Positions 34,361-46,069 of a stretch of 64,000 nt of DNA are shown one piece after another. The stretch's first letter is position 1, and each line of letters opens with the position of its first letter. The stretch covers positions 3,534,001 to 3,598,000 of the forward strand of contig NC_059539.1 of the NCBI RefSeq assembly GCF_905220415.1, given 5' to 3'. The notes beneath the pieces were generated by a model, which was given only the letters and a program-made list of their open reading frames with translations, did no database searches and had not been told where the DNA came from. The position numbers were made by a program, and so were the translations under genes. The DNA comes from Colias croceus (Eukaryota; Arthropoda; Insecta; Lepidoptera; Pieridae).

Positions 34361-36329
34361 ACTTCAAATTTGCGAAGTAATTAAAGCAGACAACCAAAAA
34401 AAGAAAAAGAAAGCTAAAATCTTTCATATTAAATGTATATGGGATATTCATATTTCATATATATACTTAATGTAAGGGTTTAAAGATATTTTTTTTGATA
34501 TTTCTCGATTTATTTAAAAAAAAATTATTACGGCCATTATTAGGTTAAGTACTTTCGATATCAGTTTAAAGTTTTTTGTTATCTGTAATACTTACAAAAA
34601 AAAAAAATCGCCTGTGCACACTGAACGATTACACCTTGTACATGAATGCCTTAGCAAATGTTCGCCGTGATTATTTAAATGATCATAATTTTTTTTATTA
34701 ATGAACCAATTGACATGAATTAAACACTAAATGACAAAAAAATTAACCACAGTTTTGGGTTCAGGATCAATTTAATAATTACACCTGCTAATATTTTTTT
34801 ACATATTTTCATTGTATAAAATCGTAACATAACTTCCTTTATGTATTGTTCTATTAACACATAGATAATATCTTCCCAAGGTACTAAATTTTAATAAAAA
34901 AGTTGTTTTTGTTATTTATATCTAAAAAAGAGTAGTTATATTAGACAGAAATAAACATAAAATTTTTATAAGTTTTATGGAAGCTGAATGTAATGCAAAT
35001 GGGCAAATGTAAAAGTAAAATTAGGTTTTTAAAATAAATAAATGAAACAACTACCAATTACAGAAAAACTTCTTTTTCGGTTGAAAATTGCTGGATCATG
35101 AGTATAATTCTTTATCTCTTACCTTGGGCAGTCTGGAAGAGATCGCTAGTAAGCGATAAGACCGCCTTATGTACATACCGTGTTAATCCATTTGGTATGA
35201 TTGTAAATATTTTACTTGGTGTGGTACGTATATTAAATTGATAAATAATATGTACTCTGATCCCAGTACTATCTGTACCGCGAAAGCCATAACGATAATA
35301 AAACAACAGTAAAGCACGAATAAAAATCATACTTGTACAGTAGTTGTGAGTGCAATATTTACGTTTCAAAATAACATTTTTTTTGGTACTAAAACGTAGA
35401 TTCTCACGTACGCACGCTGATACGTGGTTGGCTGCCCCTTTTCTCATTCCCGAAAAATATCCTCTAAAATTACCCAAGATTCTTCCAATGATTGTACCAT
35501 ACGTTGGAAATTAACTTTAGTCAACAATTGACCACGCGCCAGGATACTTATTTCTACTACATCCTCACGCAAATCGTTAATTTTTTATGAACATTGAATC
35601 TGTAAATAAAAAAAATGAAAAGATTACTTTACCTTATTTTATTAAAAAGCTACTAACAAATAAAATTCTATCAAGAACTTAAGTGACCTTCTTTGGGCGT
35701 ATAATATAGTCTTGTAAAAGTTATACATAAAAATAAAATTTCATCATTTTCTTATTTTGTCGTAACTTCAATTCTAATTAAAAACATGAGTCTAACTATA
35801 TAATTAATTATGTATAAAGAATAAATATAAAAGCCACATTTTACCTTTTGTGGGAACGCAAGAAGGATTTTTTAAAATGTCACAATTAACTGTTAATGGT
35901 GTCTTGTTTGACATCAGATAATAAACATCTACCCTCACTTGTAAAATTTTATTTAGTATATTCACATAAAATATAAGCACCTGAAGTGGACTCTGGGAAG
36001 ACATGGGTTAAAAAGTTAAATAAATAAGTACAATTAAAAACCCCACCAACATCATATTATTTAATTCTTAATTATAAATTTGCAAGAAGCGTTAAATATG
36101 TAAATTGATTTGATTTTAATGAAGTCTCATAGATGGCGCTGTTTCAAATTTGTCTTTATACTACTAAGATTCATTAAACTGTTTCTCTGCCAAAATTACG
36201 TAAATGACGTAGTTTTTATAGTGTAAAGCTAGATAATAGCGTGGCTTACCCAAAAACAACATTTAAACATGAGTCTTTAGATTGTACGCTGTGTAATACA
36301 CGGAATACGTTAGAAAAATAAAGGTTCAC
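34361..36329. other. AT-rich intergenic region with a possible decayed minus-strand gene
   Basis: 34361-35090 shows nothing. At 35100-36004 the minus strand has two open stretches: ATG 36004 to a donor-like GGTAAAATG near 35850, and an exon-like block preceded by TTATTTACAG near 35600. The block reads NDLREDVVEISILARGQLLT before a stop. No phase joins them without a stop, so this is at best a pseudogene of unknown family. Confidence 0.3.
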
Positions 36330-36530
36330 AGCTCCTCCCCCGGAGGTGATAGCATGATAATGTGTATATAAAAGCCTCACCCGACCTGTTAGTAATATTC
36401 ATGCAAAATTTGAAGTCAATCTATGCGGTACTTTTCGAGATTAGCTCGGACAAACATACAGACAAACAGACAAACAGACAAACCGACAAACAGACAAACA
36501 GACAAAAATTCTAAAAACTATGTTTTTGGC
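36330..36530. repeat. Interspersed repeat with (ACAGACAA)n tract
   Basis: A CAAAATTTGAAGTCAATCTA block of the kind common in lepidopteran interspersed repeats is followed by about six units of ACAGACAA at 36457-36506. Confidence 0.6.
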
Positions 36531-38716
36531 TTCTATATCGATTATAGATCATGGATTATGTATTCTTTTAAAAAAATATTCAATGTACAGTTTTGACTTT
36601 CCTACGATTTTATTATATGTATAGATTGTGATATATTCCAGCTATATTCCGTACGAGCTATGAGGTAAATATACGGGATAAATCTATTAAAATTTTAACT
36701 TATCATTTTTATCGTGTTTGATTCATCAGTCGATAGGTACACGATTCGGTAAAATGATACAATAATAACATCACTCAAGCATGTGTAGGAGGACGTCATA
36801 AGCAAATAGGGTAAATAAAGATGGGAGTCGAGGTAAATGCTTTTTAAGTGAGATCAAATAAAACAACTTCCTATATCGCTGGAGCCTGGGGGGTAAGTAG
36901 GACTTTGCGTATTTTAATTTTAATGGTAGTCGATTTTTTGCAAATAAAAATAAACTACTTAATCTGATATTATTGGTAAATAAGTAAAACTAGACGGTAT
37001 TTAATTCATAATAAAATTTTAATTTGTATTAATTTAATTAATTTTTTATTTCTAATCAATTTTTAATTGTTTCAACTAGGTATTTAACCGAGCAGAAAGC
37101 AATGTATGGAATATTGTTATACCCTATAAAGGTTCGTTAATTTATTCTTTATTCATTAACAATAAGAACTGAACAAGAATTTGTAAGAAAAGCTACCTAC
37201 CAGTTGCTTTACAAACGTAATCAAAGGAAGAATGTTTTAAAATTTACGTAAAGATGTTTTACCTCCTATAATACATTGTGCAAACCGAACTGAAAGGCGC
37301 GGTTTCAGAATACCTGCGCAGTAGACTATATTACACACTTCATTTGTTTCAAGACTTAGCCAAAAGTTAGCATGAGCCAAGCTCTGAACAAAAGCATTTC
37401 GCCGCTCTAATTACAACATCCACGTTGTATTACTATATCATATTTGTCGACAATGGCATCCTTTATGTAGCAAACAATCGAGTTGCTGATGAATTTCGGT
37501 CTATGTCTGCGCCGTGTCTTTGTGTAAGCCTCCCTTTAGTGGACAACACAATGGAACAAAAGTTGTTCAATAGCGACGCAGCACCTAATACCCAAGCCCT
37601 CCCCTCATTGTTTCGGGTAATGTTCGACTTTTATGGATATTTTCAATGGATCGCTATAATCTGGTGAATGAAGTTGCGAACTCTTGGCCATTAATCGTTT
37701 CGTCGAGAAGTGGTTTCTGAGGTTTTGTGCTTGCTTATCACAATGCGAGTTTATACGCAATTAAATTAAACAAAAAAGGTTAAAGGTTGTTTTAACGATT
37801 TCTATTATTTTTAATGTAATATCCAGGACAAAAAACACGTGGCTCTGCGAGTCGAGTACAAAGAATTGTAATGTTCTTAATAATGCATGGAAAACAATGT
37901 AGGCTTAATGGAAACTGTCGATGGACTTTAGAACTTAGTGTAGGAAGCGTGCAGATTATTTTAGTTGCGTTCGCCGCTCAGATAACTCATAATGCAGTTT
38001 GCCGTTGAAAGCCACACTTTCCTCGATCGGATTTTCCACGATAATCGTGACAAAAGAACTTTGCGGACTATATTCTATGAAGTTGTGAGTTAACGCACAC
38101 AACACACAGCCTATTCATATCGAGGCGACGGATAAGCGCCATAGAATATCGTGTTCATTCGTTTATTAAACAAAAGCGAGTAGATTTGCAGTAAATACAC
38201 ATACAATGAATGATGATAATGGAAACGCTTTGTATGGTGCGTTTGAATTCATAGATTTGTGATTTACGGACAATACTTGATTAACTGTTGTGAATATCAC
38301 AATACGGATGATAATAACGCCGGTGAATTGATTTGTTAATCATGATTTTCTGATGACCCGCTTGTAAAATGGAAATCAGTATGGAATCGGACAGGTATTA
38401 TTTGGCCTGATATTTTAACATCGAGGAAAATGTTCGATTTTATTTTTCTGTTCCATTCACTAAAAACTGATGATGTGTGAATTAATGTATGGAATATGGG
38501 GGAGAAATTGTATCTATAGGTTTTATTGTCATTTGTCTCAATATGGGGGTTGATACCGGAAACACTTCAAATGAAGTGCAAAGCAAACAATCAATTAGCG
38601 AATCGTTAAGGAGGACTGATGGCGTAAAATTACACGATGTTTGCAACAATTATAAATATCTAGTGTGTGCGCTTGAAAACATGAAAGTGAAGTAATTTGT
38701 TAAAAAATCAGAAAAT
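36531..38716. other. Gene desert, middle part
   Basis: AT-rich to about 37290. A unique GC-moderate island at 37300-37700 includes GCGCCGTGTC and GACAACACAATGGAACAAAA (ACAATGG at 37548-37554). A second island is at 37980-38180. These resemble regulatory elements. No exon supported. Confidence 0.4.
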
Positions 38717-38971
38717 ACATCGCGGGTCTCAAACCATAGGGGCGTATATGCAAAAATGCGATTTTTCGTTTTTGATGCCATTGGATTCTACTTTAAGCAA
38801 TACATAACCTCAATTTTTCTTATAATTTAATACTGATTACTTTTTGTTTAAAATGCAAATTATTATTTGCCGTAAACTAGACAGTCTACAATTATTGTTA
38901 GGCCATATAGCTGTATAATAGACGTAAGAGCAATATTATTGCTTATTGAGGCAGTTTTGACGTGCCTTATA

Positions 38972-39113
38972 GACGTATGCACATACGACTGTTTGTTTTA
39001 TTTTAACCTGAAATCATTGTGTCGAGCCATATAGACGTATGCACATACGACCATCAATGTCAACATGATCATGGGGGTATTTAGTCATCACTGCGGACGT
39101 ATGCACATACGTC
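38972..39113. repeat. Three subterminal palindromic GACGTATGCACATACG repeats
   Basis: Copies at 38972-38989, 39034-39051 and 39096-39113. The last is fully symmetric (8-bp arms, CA centre). They sit 62 bp apart in start position, about 250-390 bp inside the left TIR of the Sola-like element, and look like transposase-binding repeats. Half sites GACGTA/TACGTC recur near 38928, 41043 and 41108. Confidence 0.7.
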
Positions 39114-39292
39114 TACATATTTTAGTATTGCTGTCTCAAGATTTCGTCACTAGGAGGACGTCACAGAGCAAGTTGGTGGACGTATCGTCATGTCAACAAC
39201 ACGGAAACACGATCATTCTGCAGTGAGATGCCAAAGCGAGTAAATGTAATTCTAATGCGTGGAATAACTTTAGTGAATTTACCATAAATATA

Positions 39293-39471
39293 TCTCTAAT
39301 ATATATAAATCTCGTGTCATAATGTCTGTCTTCAATAGACTCCTAAACCACTTAACAGATTATAATAAAATTCGCACACCATGTGCAGTTCGATCCAACT
39401 TGAGAGATAGGATAGTTTAAATTTCAAATCGTTTTAGAGAAAGCGGGCGAAGCCGCGGGCGGTAAGCTAGT
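39293..39471 (+). mobile_element. Lep1-type Helitron nested in the Sola-like element
   Basis: TCTCTAATATATATAAATCT start, TCCTAAACCACTTAACAGAT core, AAGCGGGCGAAGCCGCGGGC and AAGCTAGT end. Same subfamily as 23808-23975. Confidence 0.8.
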
Positions 39472-39489
39472 TATTTTATAAAGAACATT

Positions 39490-40170
39490 GCATAGAGAAT
39501 AATAAGGTTCCTATCTGCAAGCTTTCATACAAAGAATTAATTCTGGAAAATAATATAGATTTTCACAAGCCGAGGATAGACCAATGTTGGTGTCATAAGT
39601 TTGAGCAATTACCCGAAGAAGAACAGAAAGAAAAACAGGAGGAGTATCATGAAGAACATGTTAATAGGAAAGAATATGCCAAAGAAGAAAAGAAGAAGAT
39701 AAAATGGTTGACTCTACTCTTCTTGTCTGTACCTTTGATTTCGAAGCAGTATTATACTGTCCATTAGTTTTGGGTAAACCTATCTTTAATAAAAGGAAAT
39801 TGGGCTTTATGAATTTCACAATACTTATTGCAGTGAGCAAACCGGGCTACTGTTAATTTTGGCCAGAGTACGAGAGAAACAGAGGGGCAAATGAAGTCTC
39901 AACATGTTTGTATACTTATATCACCAAGCTTACCAATGTGGAACACTTGATTCTTTATTCTGATTGCTGCCCAGGACAAAATCGAAATTCAGTGGTAGCT
40001 TCAATGCTAAGAAATGTCTCCAGCAAATCATGTAAAAATTGGGTTATCAATTTGGCCGGTATATTTTTTTTTTATGTATGTACACCGATTACTCCTAGGT
40101 TTCTGGTTTCTGGTTTATTTTTTTGTTTGATGCGTAATGGTGTCGCAACAGTTTTTATTTTATGAGCATT
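39490..40170 (+). pseudogene. Decayed DDE-type transposase of the Sola-like element
   Basis: Fragments in shifting plus-strand frames. First, KPRIDQCWCHKFEQLPEEEQ is followed by a charged coiled coil (HVNRKEYAKEEKKKIKW). After a frameshift near 39715 comes CTFDFEAVLYCPLVLGKPIF, then NKRKLGFMNFTI. A further frame then gives RGANEVSTCLYTYITKLTNV and HLILYSDCCPGQNRNSV. The latter two blocks are the kind of conserved strands (TFD..., YSD.C.GQNRN) seen in insect DDE transposases of this group. Stops and shifts make it non-functional. The family assignment is inferred. Confidence 0.6.
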
Positions 40171-40431
40171 TTTGTCTGATCTCGATGACTTAATTAAAAA
40201 ACTAGCAAGTAACTTTGATACACTTCCCGGTAACCGATTAAGCTGAAATTTTGTATACGTATGTAAATTGGATAACGATGAAACATTATCATGACATAGA
40301 GCTGATTTGATGATGGAATCGGAAGGTGGCCATAGGAACTCAGTAATATATTGACTCAACTTTATCGAGTTTGGGCTCGTTTAATTCGTGTTGAACAATA
40401 CACTATAAAGTGTAAAATAAAAATAACTACA

Positions 40432-40680
40432 TTAAAAACAACCGACTTCAATATCGGAAAAGTAAAAAAGAAAAAAAAGATCTGATATTATTAATTACTA
40501 CCTACATATTATTTAGATGTGCTATTTATTAAATAGCTTTGAAGTCGGTGCCAAGCACTAAGCACTTAGTATCAAACCTATTTAGTAAATAGCACATCTA
40601 ATTAATATGTAATAATTAATAACATCAAATCTTTTTTTTTTTTTACTTTTCCGTTACATATTGAAATCGGTTGTTTTTAA
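40432..40680. mobile_element. Nested foldback MITE with TTAA ends
   Basis: Ends TTAAAAACAACCGACTTCAA and ATTGAAATCGGTTGTTTTTAA are inverted. Long imperfect arms continue inward (TTACTTTTCCG..., ATAGCACATCTAATTA). TTAA at both ends is compatible with a piggyBac-type MITE. Confidence 0.65.
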
Positions 40681-41313
40681 CGTAGATATAAATGTTTGTG
40701 ACTTTAGTCATTTAAAGTAGGTAAGTAGGTAACTATGTTCAGATTTATAAATAAATTTAATTTTTTTATATGCTTATTTTTATTTTCACACAGAAAATAT
40801 TGTGTAATTACTTCCATTTGTTTTTTTGTCTAGATTGTAGAATAAAACTGGTTTATACCTCTACTTTGAATTCATACGCCTCCCAATATAAATGCCAAGC
40901 CAAACAGGCGTAAGAATTTTTAAAACCGCGTAAATAACATTAATTTCGATGGGTTCTCATTCCTAAATTACAATATTTTGAGTCACCGACTAGGTAAAAA
41001 TAAATATAAGTATAAATATTAATAATTTAAGGAGAAGGGTTATACGTCCAAAAATTCCATACATTCATGGGGGGAATTTGACGGAGTTTTGCCGTCTATT
41101 CGTCATGGCAAATAGACGTATCAGCTAAAAACTAGTGTTACAGAGGCAATATCTTAAAACCAAGCATTCCATATTAACTGCAGTGTAAATATATAGCTAC
41201 ATGCAAAAACATAACAAGGTGGCTCAATCACAAAAAAAGTTATTAAGTTTTTTGTCTCTCCTGAAAAGTAGGGGTTTTGTGGATACGCCCCTATGGTTTG
41301 AGACCCGCGACAT

Positions 41314-42854
41314 GTATAACTTATATTGGCGGATATGAAAGTATATAATTTGCTTTGCATAATTTTTTTTTTAATTTAGTGATAATAGAATATAGATAAT
41401 TTTAACTGTCTGATTCTATGGTCTGATTATTATTTAGTGTTGCTTGGTCAAATGTGAACATTTATATTTAAAAACTTGATTTAAAATCGTCTATCTGCCT
41501 GACATATTATGACAGTAATGTTATAATACTTCTACGATTTTGAATGGATCGGGTCAGTTTATCACTTGATGTATTGTATGCCTCGATGGTATAATGAAAA
41601 TTCTAATGAAACACCGGGATCCGGAGTCGATCAGGCATTGCGTGTTTCTATGTGGGTCCACCATAGTACCAGTGAAATATAATCAATAGTGGGAAACTGG
41701 TAACAGTGACATTAATGAGTTCATTGAAATCATTACTTATATCAGAGGACTTAAAACTGATTGTTGAACATGTAAAAAAAATCTAGATGTTTATTTAGAT
41801 TACGCCTTCTGAGTTCTGACTGATGTTCAAAGAAACAATCAAATCTTCTGTTTTTCTCATTAGCACAACGAGTACCTATTCGACAGTTTTACATGCTTGA
41901 AACTCTTATTGTGTACCATCATGTGAAGAATATGCTTTTCTCTTCCCTACATTCATTTGTAGTAAGCACTATTCAAGAAAAGCAAAACAATAGTGTTGAG
42001 CGTGGGCGTGTATGTTAAGAAGCATGTGTTTGTTTCAGTCTATTTACCTTAAGTCAACAATACATTACCGTACATAGTGATTGCGCTACGTTTCAATACA
42101 CCACGTATCAACATAGATCACATCTCAAAGACAACAGATGCAAGTTAGGTATATTATATGAAATAGTAATGTTATCTAATTAGATCGCGACGGCACCGCG
42201 GTCTATTGTGGCAAGGACAATGAGTACTAATTCCTGATCCATGTAACTTGGCATTGTTCTCATGTTGACAGATTTTCCTATTATCATCCCTAACAATGTG
42301 CCCACTTGTGGTACATTGATAATTTAGTACGTGACTGATGTATTATCTGTGCCACGTTTCTGAAAGTTCTGGAATCAAATTTCATGAGATTGAATAAAAC
42401 GAATGGGACAGATAATTTTGTGAATGCTTTTGTGTAACTAACTAACGTATTGAATTTGCTGCTTACTAATCTTAGATATTAGTTTTAGTATAAACTAGAA
42501 AATGAAAGCTCTGAAATCATGCCTTGGTTTATGAAGGTCATATTGCTATACGGGTTATTAATTTGAAATCAGTTACCTACCTAATCTGAAATGTAATTAC
42601 TTAAAGTGCTGCTAATCGTGCTATTAAGAAATCCGATAGCGCTAAATAATATAAAATGAAAATAAATCCAAAAACCAGATTGCATATAGTAACTACCAAC
42701 TTACCAAGATACTTAATAATATTTTATCTATCAACGGATACAAAAAATGTACCTACATACTGTTTGATTTTCTACCGCTTTTTAGTTTTTACATTTAGCT
42801 TTGTAAATTTAAATTTATTTATTTTTTTAGCGTTAAGTTCTTATACTTTATGCA
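41314..42854. other. Gene desert between transposons
   Basis: AT-rich with unique GC-moderate islands at about 41560-41660, 41970-42130 and 42180-42400. The last contains GCGACGGCACCGCGGTCTAT, CTATTGTG (42203-42210) and GACAATGAG. No gene supported. Confidence 0.4.
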
Positions 42855-42871
42855 GGTATATCATGTAGGTC

Positions 42872-43849
42872 GTTCCGGAATATATGATGCGCCTACTGCG
42901 ATCATATCTTTCGGACAGGGTTGTGGCGTATCCTACTCAGGATGGGTGGAGCGAGAGGAGGGTGTCGTGCGGTGTTCCACAGGGTTCAGTCCTCGGACCC
43001 CTCCTGTGGAACATTGGATACGACTGGGTCCTGCGCGCCGCAAATCTCCCAGGTGTCGGCGTAACCTGTTACGCGGACGATACCCTGGTGACCGCGCGCG
43101 GGGCAACGTATAGTGAGGCGGCTCTCCTGGCTGCAGCGGGGGTGGCGGATGTGGTGTGTCGCATTCGGCGTCTGGGTCTGGAGGTAGCGTTGGAGAAGTC
43201 GGAGGCCATCTTCTTTCCCGGCCGTCGAAGGCTACACAGCGCTGGATCGGAGATCCAGGTGAGCGGAGTGCCCATCAAGGTCGGATCCACGATGCGGTAT
43301 CTAGGCATTGTGCTGGACAGCCGATGGAAGTTCGTGGAGCACTTCCGTCGCCTCGCCCCCCGTCTTGTAGGGGTGGCTGGGGCACTGGGAAGTCTGCTCC
43401 CGAACCTTAGGGGTGCTAGGAGTGGGTGCCGCCGTTTGTATACAGGCGTTATCCGCTCCATGGCCCTCTATGGGGCCCCCATCTGGGCGGACGCTCTAAG
43501 CGCCCGTAATAGGCCATTCCTGCGGAGACCGCAGCGGGTCATGGCGCTTAGAGTAGTGAGGGCGTATCGCACGGTGTCATTTGAGGCAGCGTGCGTGATG
43601 GCCGGGACGCCCCCGTGGGAACTGGACGCCGAGATGCTTGCGGACGTGTATCGCCGCGTCTCAACGTCTAAGTCGCTTGGAGTCACCCCATCCTACGAGG
43701 AGGTCGAGCAGTGGAGGGCTGAGGCTATCGACCGGCGGTTCCGGGAGTGGGTTCATCATCATCATGATGATGATGATGATGAACCAGCCTCCCTAACGAG
43801 GGGCGCCGGGCGATGGAGCGGGGATTTAGTCCATCGTCCGGTGAGATGA
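42872..43849 (+). CDS. R1-clade reverse transcriptase, C-terminal part
   Basis: About 325 codons, open from the insertion point (first ATG at 42884) to TGA at 43847-43849. Counting from that ATG, GVPQGSVLGP is at residues 30-39 and the catalytic CYADDT at 61-66. These are the RT palm motifs, followed by the thumb (MRYLGIVLDSRWKFVEHF) and the C-terminal region typical of R1 elements (RRPQRVMALRVVRAYRTVSF). The end carries a curious HHHHDDDDDE tract from a CAT/GAT microsatellite. The endonuclease and N-terminal RT are lost, so it cannot move on its own. The frame is intact, which implies a recent insertion. Confidence 0.9.
   Translation, partial: VPEYMMRLLRSYLSDRVVAYPTQDGWSERRVSCGVPQGSVLGPLLWNIGYDWVLRAANLPGVGVTCYADDTLVTARGATYSEAALLAAAGVADVVCRIRRLGLEVALEKSEAIFFPGRRRLHSAGSEIQVSGVPIKVGSTMRYLGIVLDSRWKFVEHFRRLAPRLVGVAGALGSLLPNLRGARSGCRRLYTGVIRSMALYGAPIWADALSARNRPFLRRPQRVMALRVVRAYRTVSFEAACVMAGTPPWELDAEMLADVYRRVSTSKSLGVTPSYEEVEQWRAEAIDRRFREWVHHHHDDDDDEPASLTRGAGRWSGDLVHRPVR
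43742..43780. repeat. CATCATCAT/GATGATGAT palindromic microsatellite
   Basis: (CAT)n immediately followed by (GAT)n inside the R1 ORF (TTCATCATCATCATGATGAT). It is self-complementary and encodes the His/Asp tract. Confidence 0.8.
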
Positions 43850-44089
43850 GGCGGCGTGAGACGTGCTCCGTTCACGCCGCCCTATGAGGTAAGAGCTGGC
43901 GGGCTCATAGTTTGTGTCGGCCTGGAGACGGGCAGCTGCTGATGGGGTCACGGAAGAATTCTACCTATACCCGTGGCCCCGTCGTTTATGTGGCTTGACG
44001 GAACACAGTGGGGTTTTGGTCGGTAGGAATCCGACATAACCCGCGGCCCTTTCCCCGGACGCCGTGGGTATCTATGCAAGATTTCCCCA

Positions 44090-44122
<33 letters not shown>

Positions 44123-44407
44123 TATATCATGTAGGTATCTAGTTGGATGGTAGACAGCACGATACCACAACAGTACACCACATATTTATACGATCGGTTA
44201 TTGCAATTTGCAATAGAGTATGTGTTTCCTCCTGGATTTTTTAATAAAGCAAAGAATTTGATAAATAATTATATTTAGTATTTGTTTAACCTGTCCTTTA
44301 CGAGAGGCCCGTGTCCCAGCAGTGGGTACATAACGGGCTGATGATGATTACGTAATTGTTTAAAATATTGGCAATAGATAGCGCTAAAAGAAATTAAACT
44401 CATTTTT

Positions 44408-44515
44408 GAAGAGAAACTTCTTTAGGCACGTTGAGAGTAAAATTTCATATCTTCACGTCACGGAGTAAGGCGACAATTTTGGTTTCATTGCATCTTGCTA
44501 AAGAAGTTTTACTTC
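44408..44515. mobile_element. Short MITE related to 4995-5157
   Basis: GAAGAGAAACTTCTTTAG and CTAAAGAAGTTTTACTTC as inverted ends, 108 bp. Followed by a CACGTGTGCTCGGCACACAC palindromic block like that beside the first copy. Confidence 0.5.
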
Positions 44516-46069
44516 TGCCACGTGTGCTCGGCACACACGTTCATTTTTGATTTCACTTACAACTTTATTTTGTGCCTTGATAAATCAAAATCAATATAAA
44601 ATCAAAACCTAATAAAAAATTGCTATTCGTACTACCCCAAATAAAAGGGATAAGGCAAAGGCAGAAGAAGCTATTCGTACTTTTCTGACTGAAAAGAGAG
44701 AATAAGAGTTCAAATGTACCTAACATTATGATTCATAACCGGGAGTCTAACAAATTACATATGCAGAATAGGACCTGACTGATTTGAAACTTGGCAACAT
44801 TATAATTATTGTTTACGCGAGTGCAAATCAACAGCAGAGCGTGAACGATAACACGCCAATAACCAGCGATACATGATGACCCTTATCTATGAAATCCCCC
44901 ATTGATAGGGTTGTCAAGAGTGTGTTATTTGTTGATCTCTGAATCAATTTAAAAAATACAAATTATTTTATACTTTGGTAATGTGCATGAAATAAAAAAA
45001 TTTTTTTTTGAGGAAAATAAATAAATATTATTATTTATATTCCTCAAGTGTCTTGAAAATGTTTATAATATTAACTCATCAATCTCAATGTACACGAGGT
45101 AAATATGTCCTAAATCGCCAAAACGCTTACCTATATCAGGACGTCTATGTCATGTATTTCCTGTCATTTTATACAAGTTCCGTATACTTAAAAAAACAGT
45201 TTTGACTGTCATGATTGCCACTTGTAGGTATTGACAGCCCTACGTGGGTCATTTCAATATACCCTCGGATAACAGCACGTATATTTGTTTCCTGACACGA
45301 GTACACGATATATCATTGATTCCGCTACAGGTTTGGTACTGTGACATGTATATGACAAATGGGTAGGGGTGGGTAGTTGTGTTTTAAATTTTATTATTAG
45401 TGTTCCTATAATATAAGCCTTAAGCTAAGTCAAATAATAATTCGACAAATGAAAAGATGTATTTTATTGAGTCGACACTGCTTGGGGGACCGCTTTTTCG
45501 ACACCTCTCAAGAAGTTATTACTGATTGAAATTGGAAAGATTATTATCGTCTCTCTCACGAATAGCGACACAGTGATCCTTTCAACAGATTTTGCAAATT
45601 GCAACTACCTTCTTTAGTATAAATTTAAGCACTAAAGAAAAGCCAATTTACATTATCGAAGACATTGTAGCAGTAATCTATGTTCTCAATAAATTAATAC
45701 AATATATTATGAAATTCACTGTGCATTCCTTTTGGCAAACTTAGCATTGCCCTTGGCCATGATACAACCTGTGAAAAGCGGTTTTGCGTAGTACTACTCC
45801 GGGCTTTCAATCCACTTCAAGAGTCCTCAAATTCCTGTAATATAACTAGATATACTTACAATTGTTGTAATGTCATTGTATTGTTGAATGCTACCATATG
45901 GAGGTATGTGCTCCGTGCTCGAAAGTCGAAAGTGATTTCTAAGCAGTTCTCCTTTCCCTAATAAGCTTTTATAAGACGATTTATAGATTAACCAAAGTAG
46001 TTGTTATTCTATTGGGCTATTTTGGAAGAAAATAGTACAGCTAATGAATCCTAACTTTTTTCATACAAT

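Larger units (their letters stand above)
38721..41309. mobile_element. 2.6-kb DNA transposon with TIRs and 4-bp ACAT target duplication (Sola-like)
   Basis: The ends are inverted copies: CGCGGGTCTCAAACCATAGG at 38721 and its complement ending at 41309 (about 27 bp in all, continuing GGGCGTAT). ACAT flanks both sides (38717-38720 and 41310-41313). Inside are three GACGTATGCACATACG palindromes near the left end, a decayed transposase (39490-40170), a nested Helitron (39293-39471) and a nested TTAA hairpin element (40432-40680). A 4-bp duplication with such TIRs fits Sola elements better than piggyBac, which needs TTAA. Confidence 0.75.
42871..44120 (+). mobile_element. 5'-truncated R1-clade non-LTR retrotransposon with 16-bp target duplication
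   Basis: A target-site duplication GGTATATCATGTAGGT lies at 42855-42870 and 44121-44136. The insert ends in a poly(A) run of about 28 bases (44093-44120). It holds the 3' part of an R1-like ORF and a GC-rich 3' UTR. The insert's GC-rich codons contrast sharply with the AT-rich flanks. Confidence 0.92.

Noticed and set aside
33714..34384. Several plus-strand ORFs of 98-161 codons with GKCLEN-like repeats
   Set aside because: They are open only because the 12-bp repeat unit is a multiple of three. Overlapping ORFs in other frames exist in the same array.
36457..36506. Regular ACAGACAA units as a possible regulatory array
   Set aside because: Simple 8-bp microsatellite within an interspersed repeat; no sign of function.
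42850..43686. Other-frame ORFs across the R1 insertion
   Set aside because: Shadows of the RT frame in GC-rich sequence.
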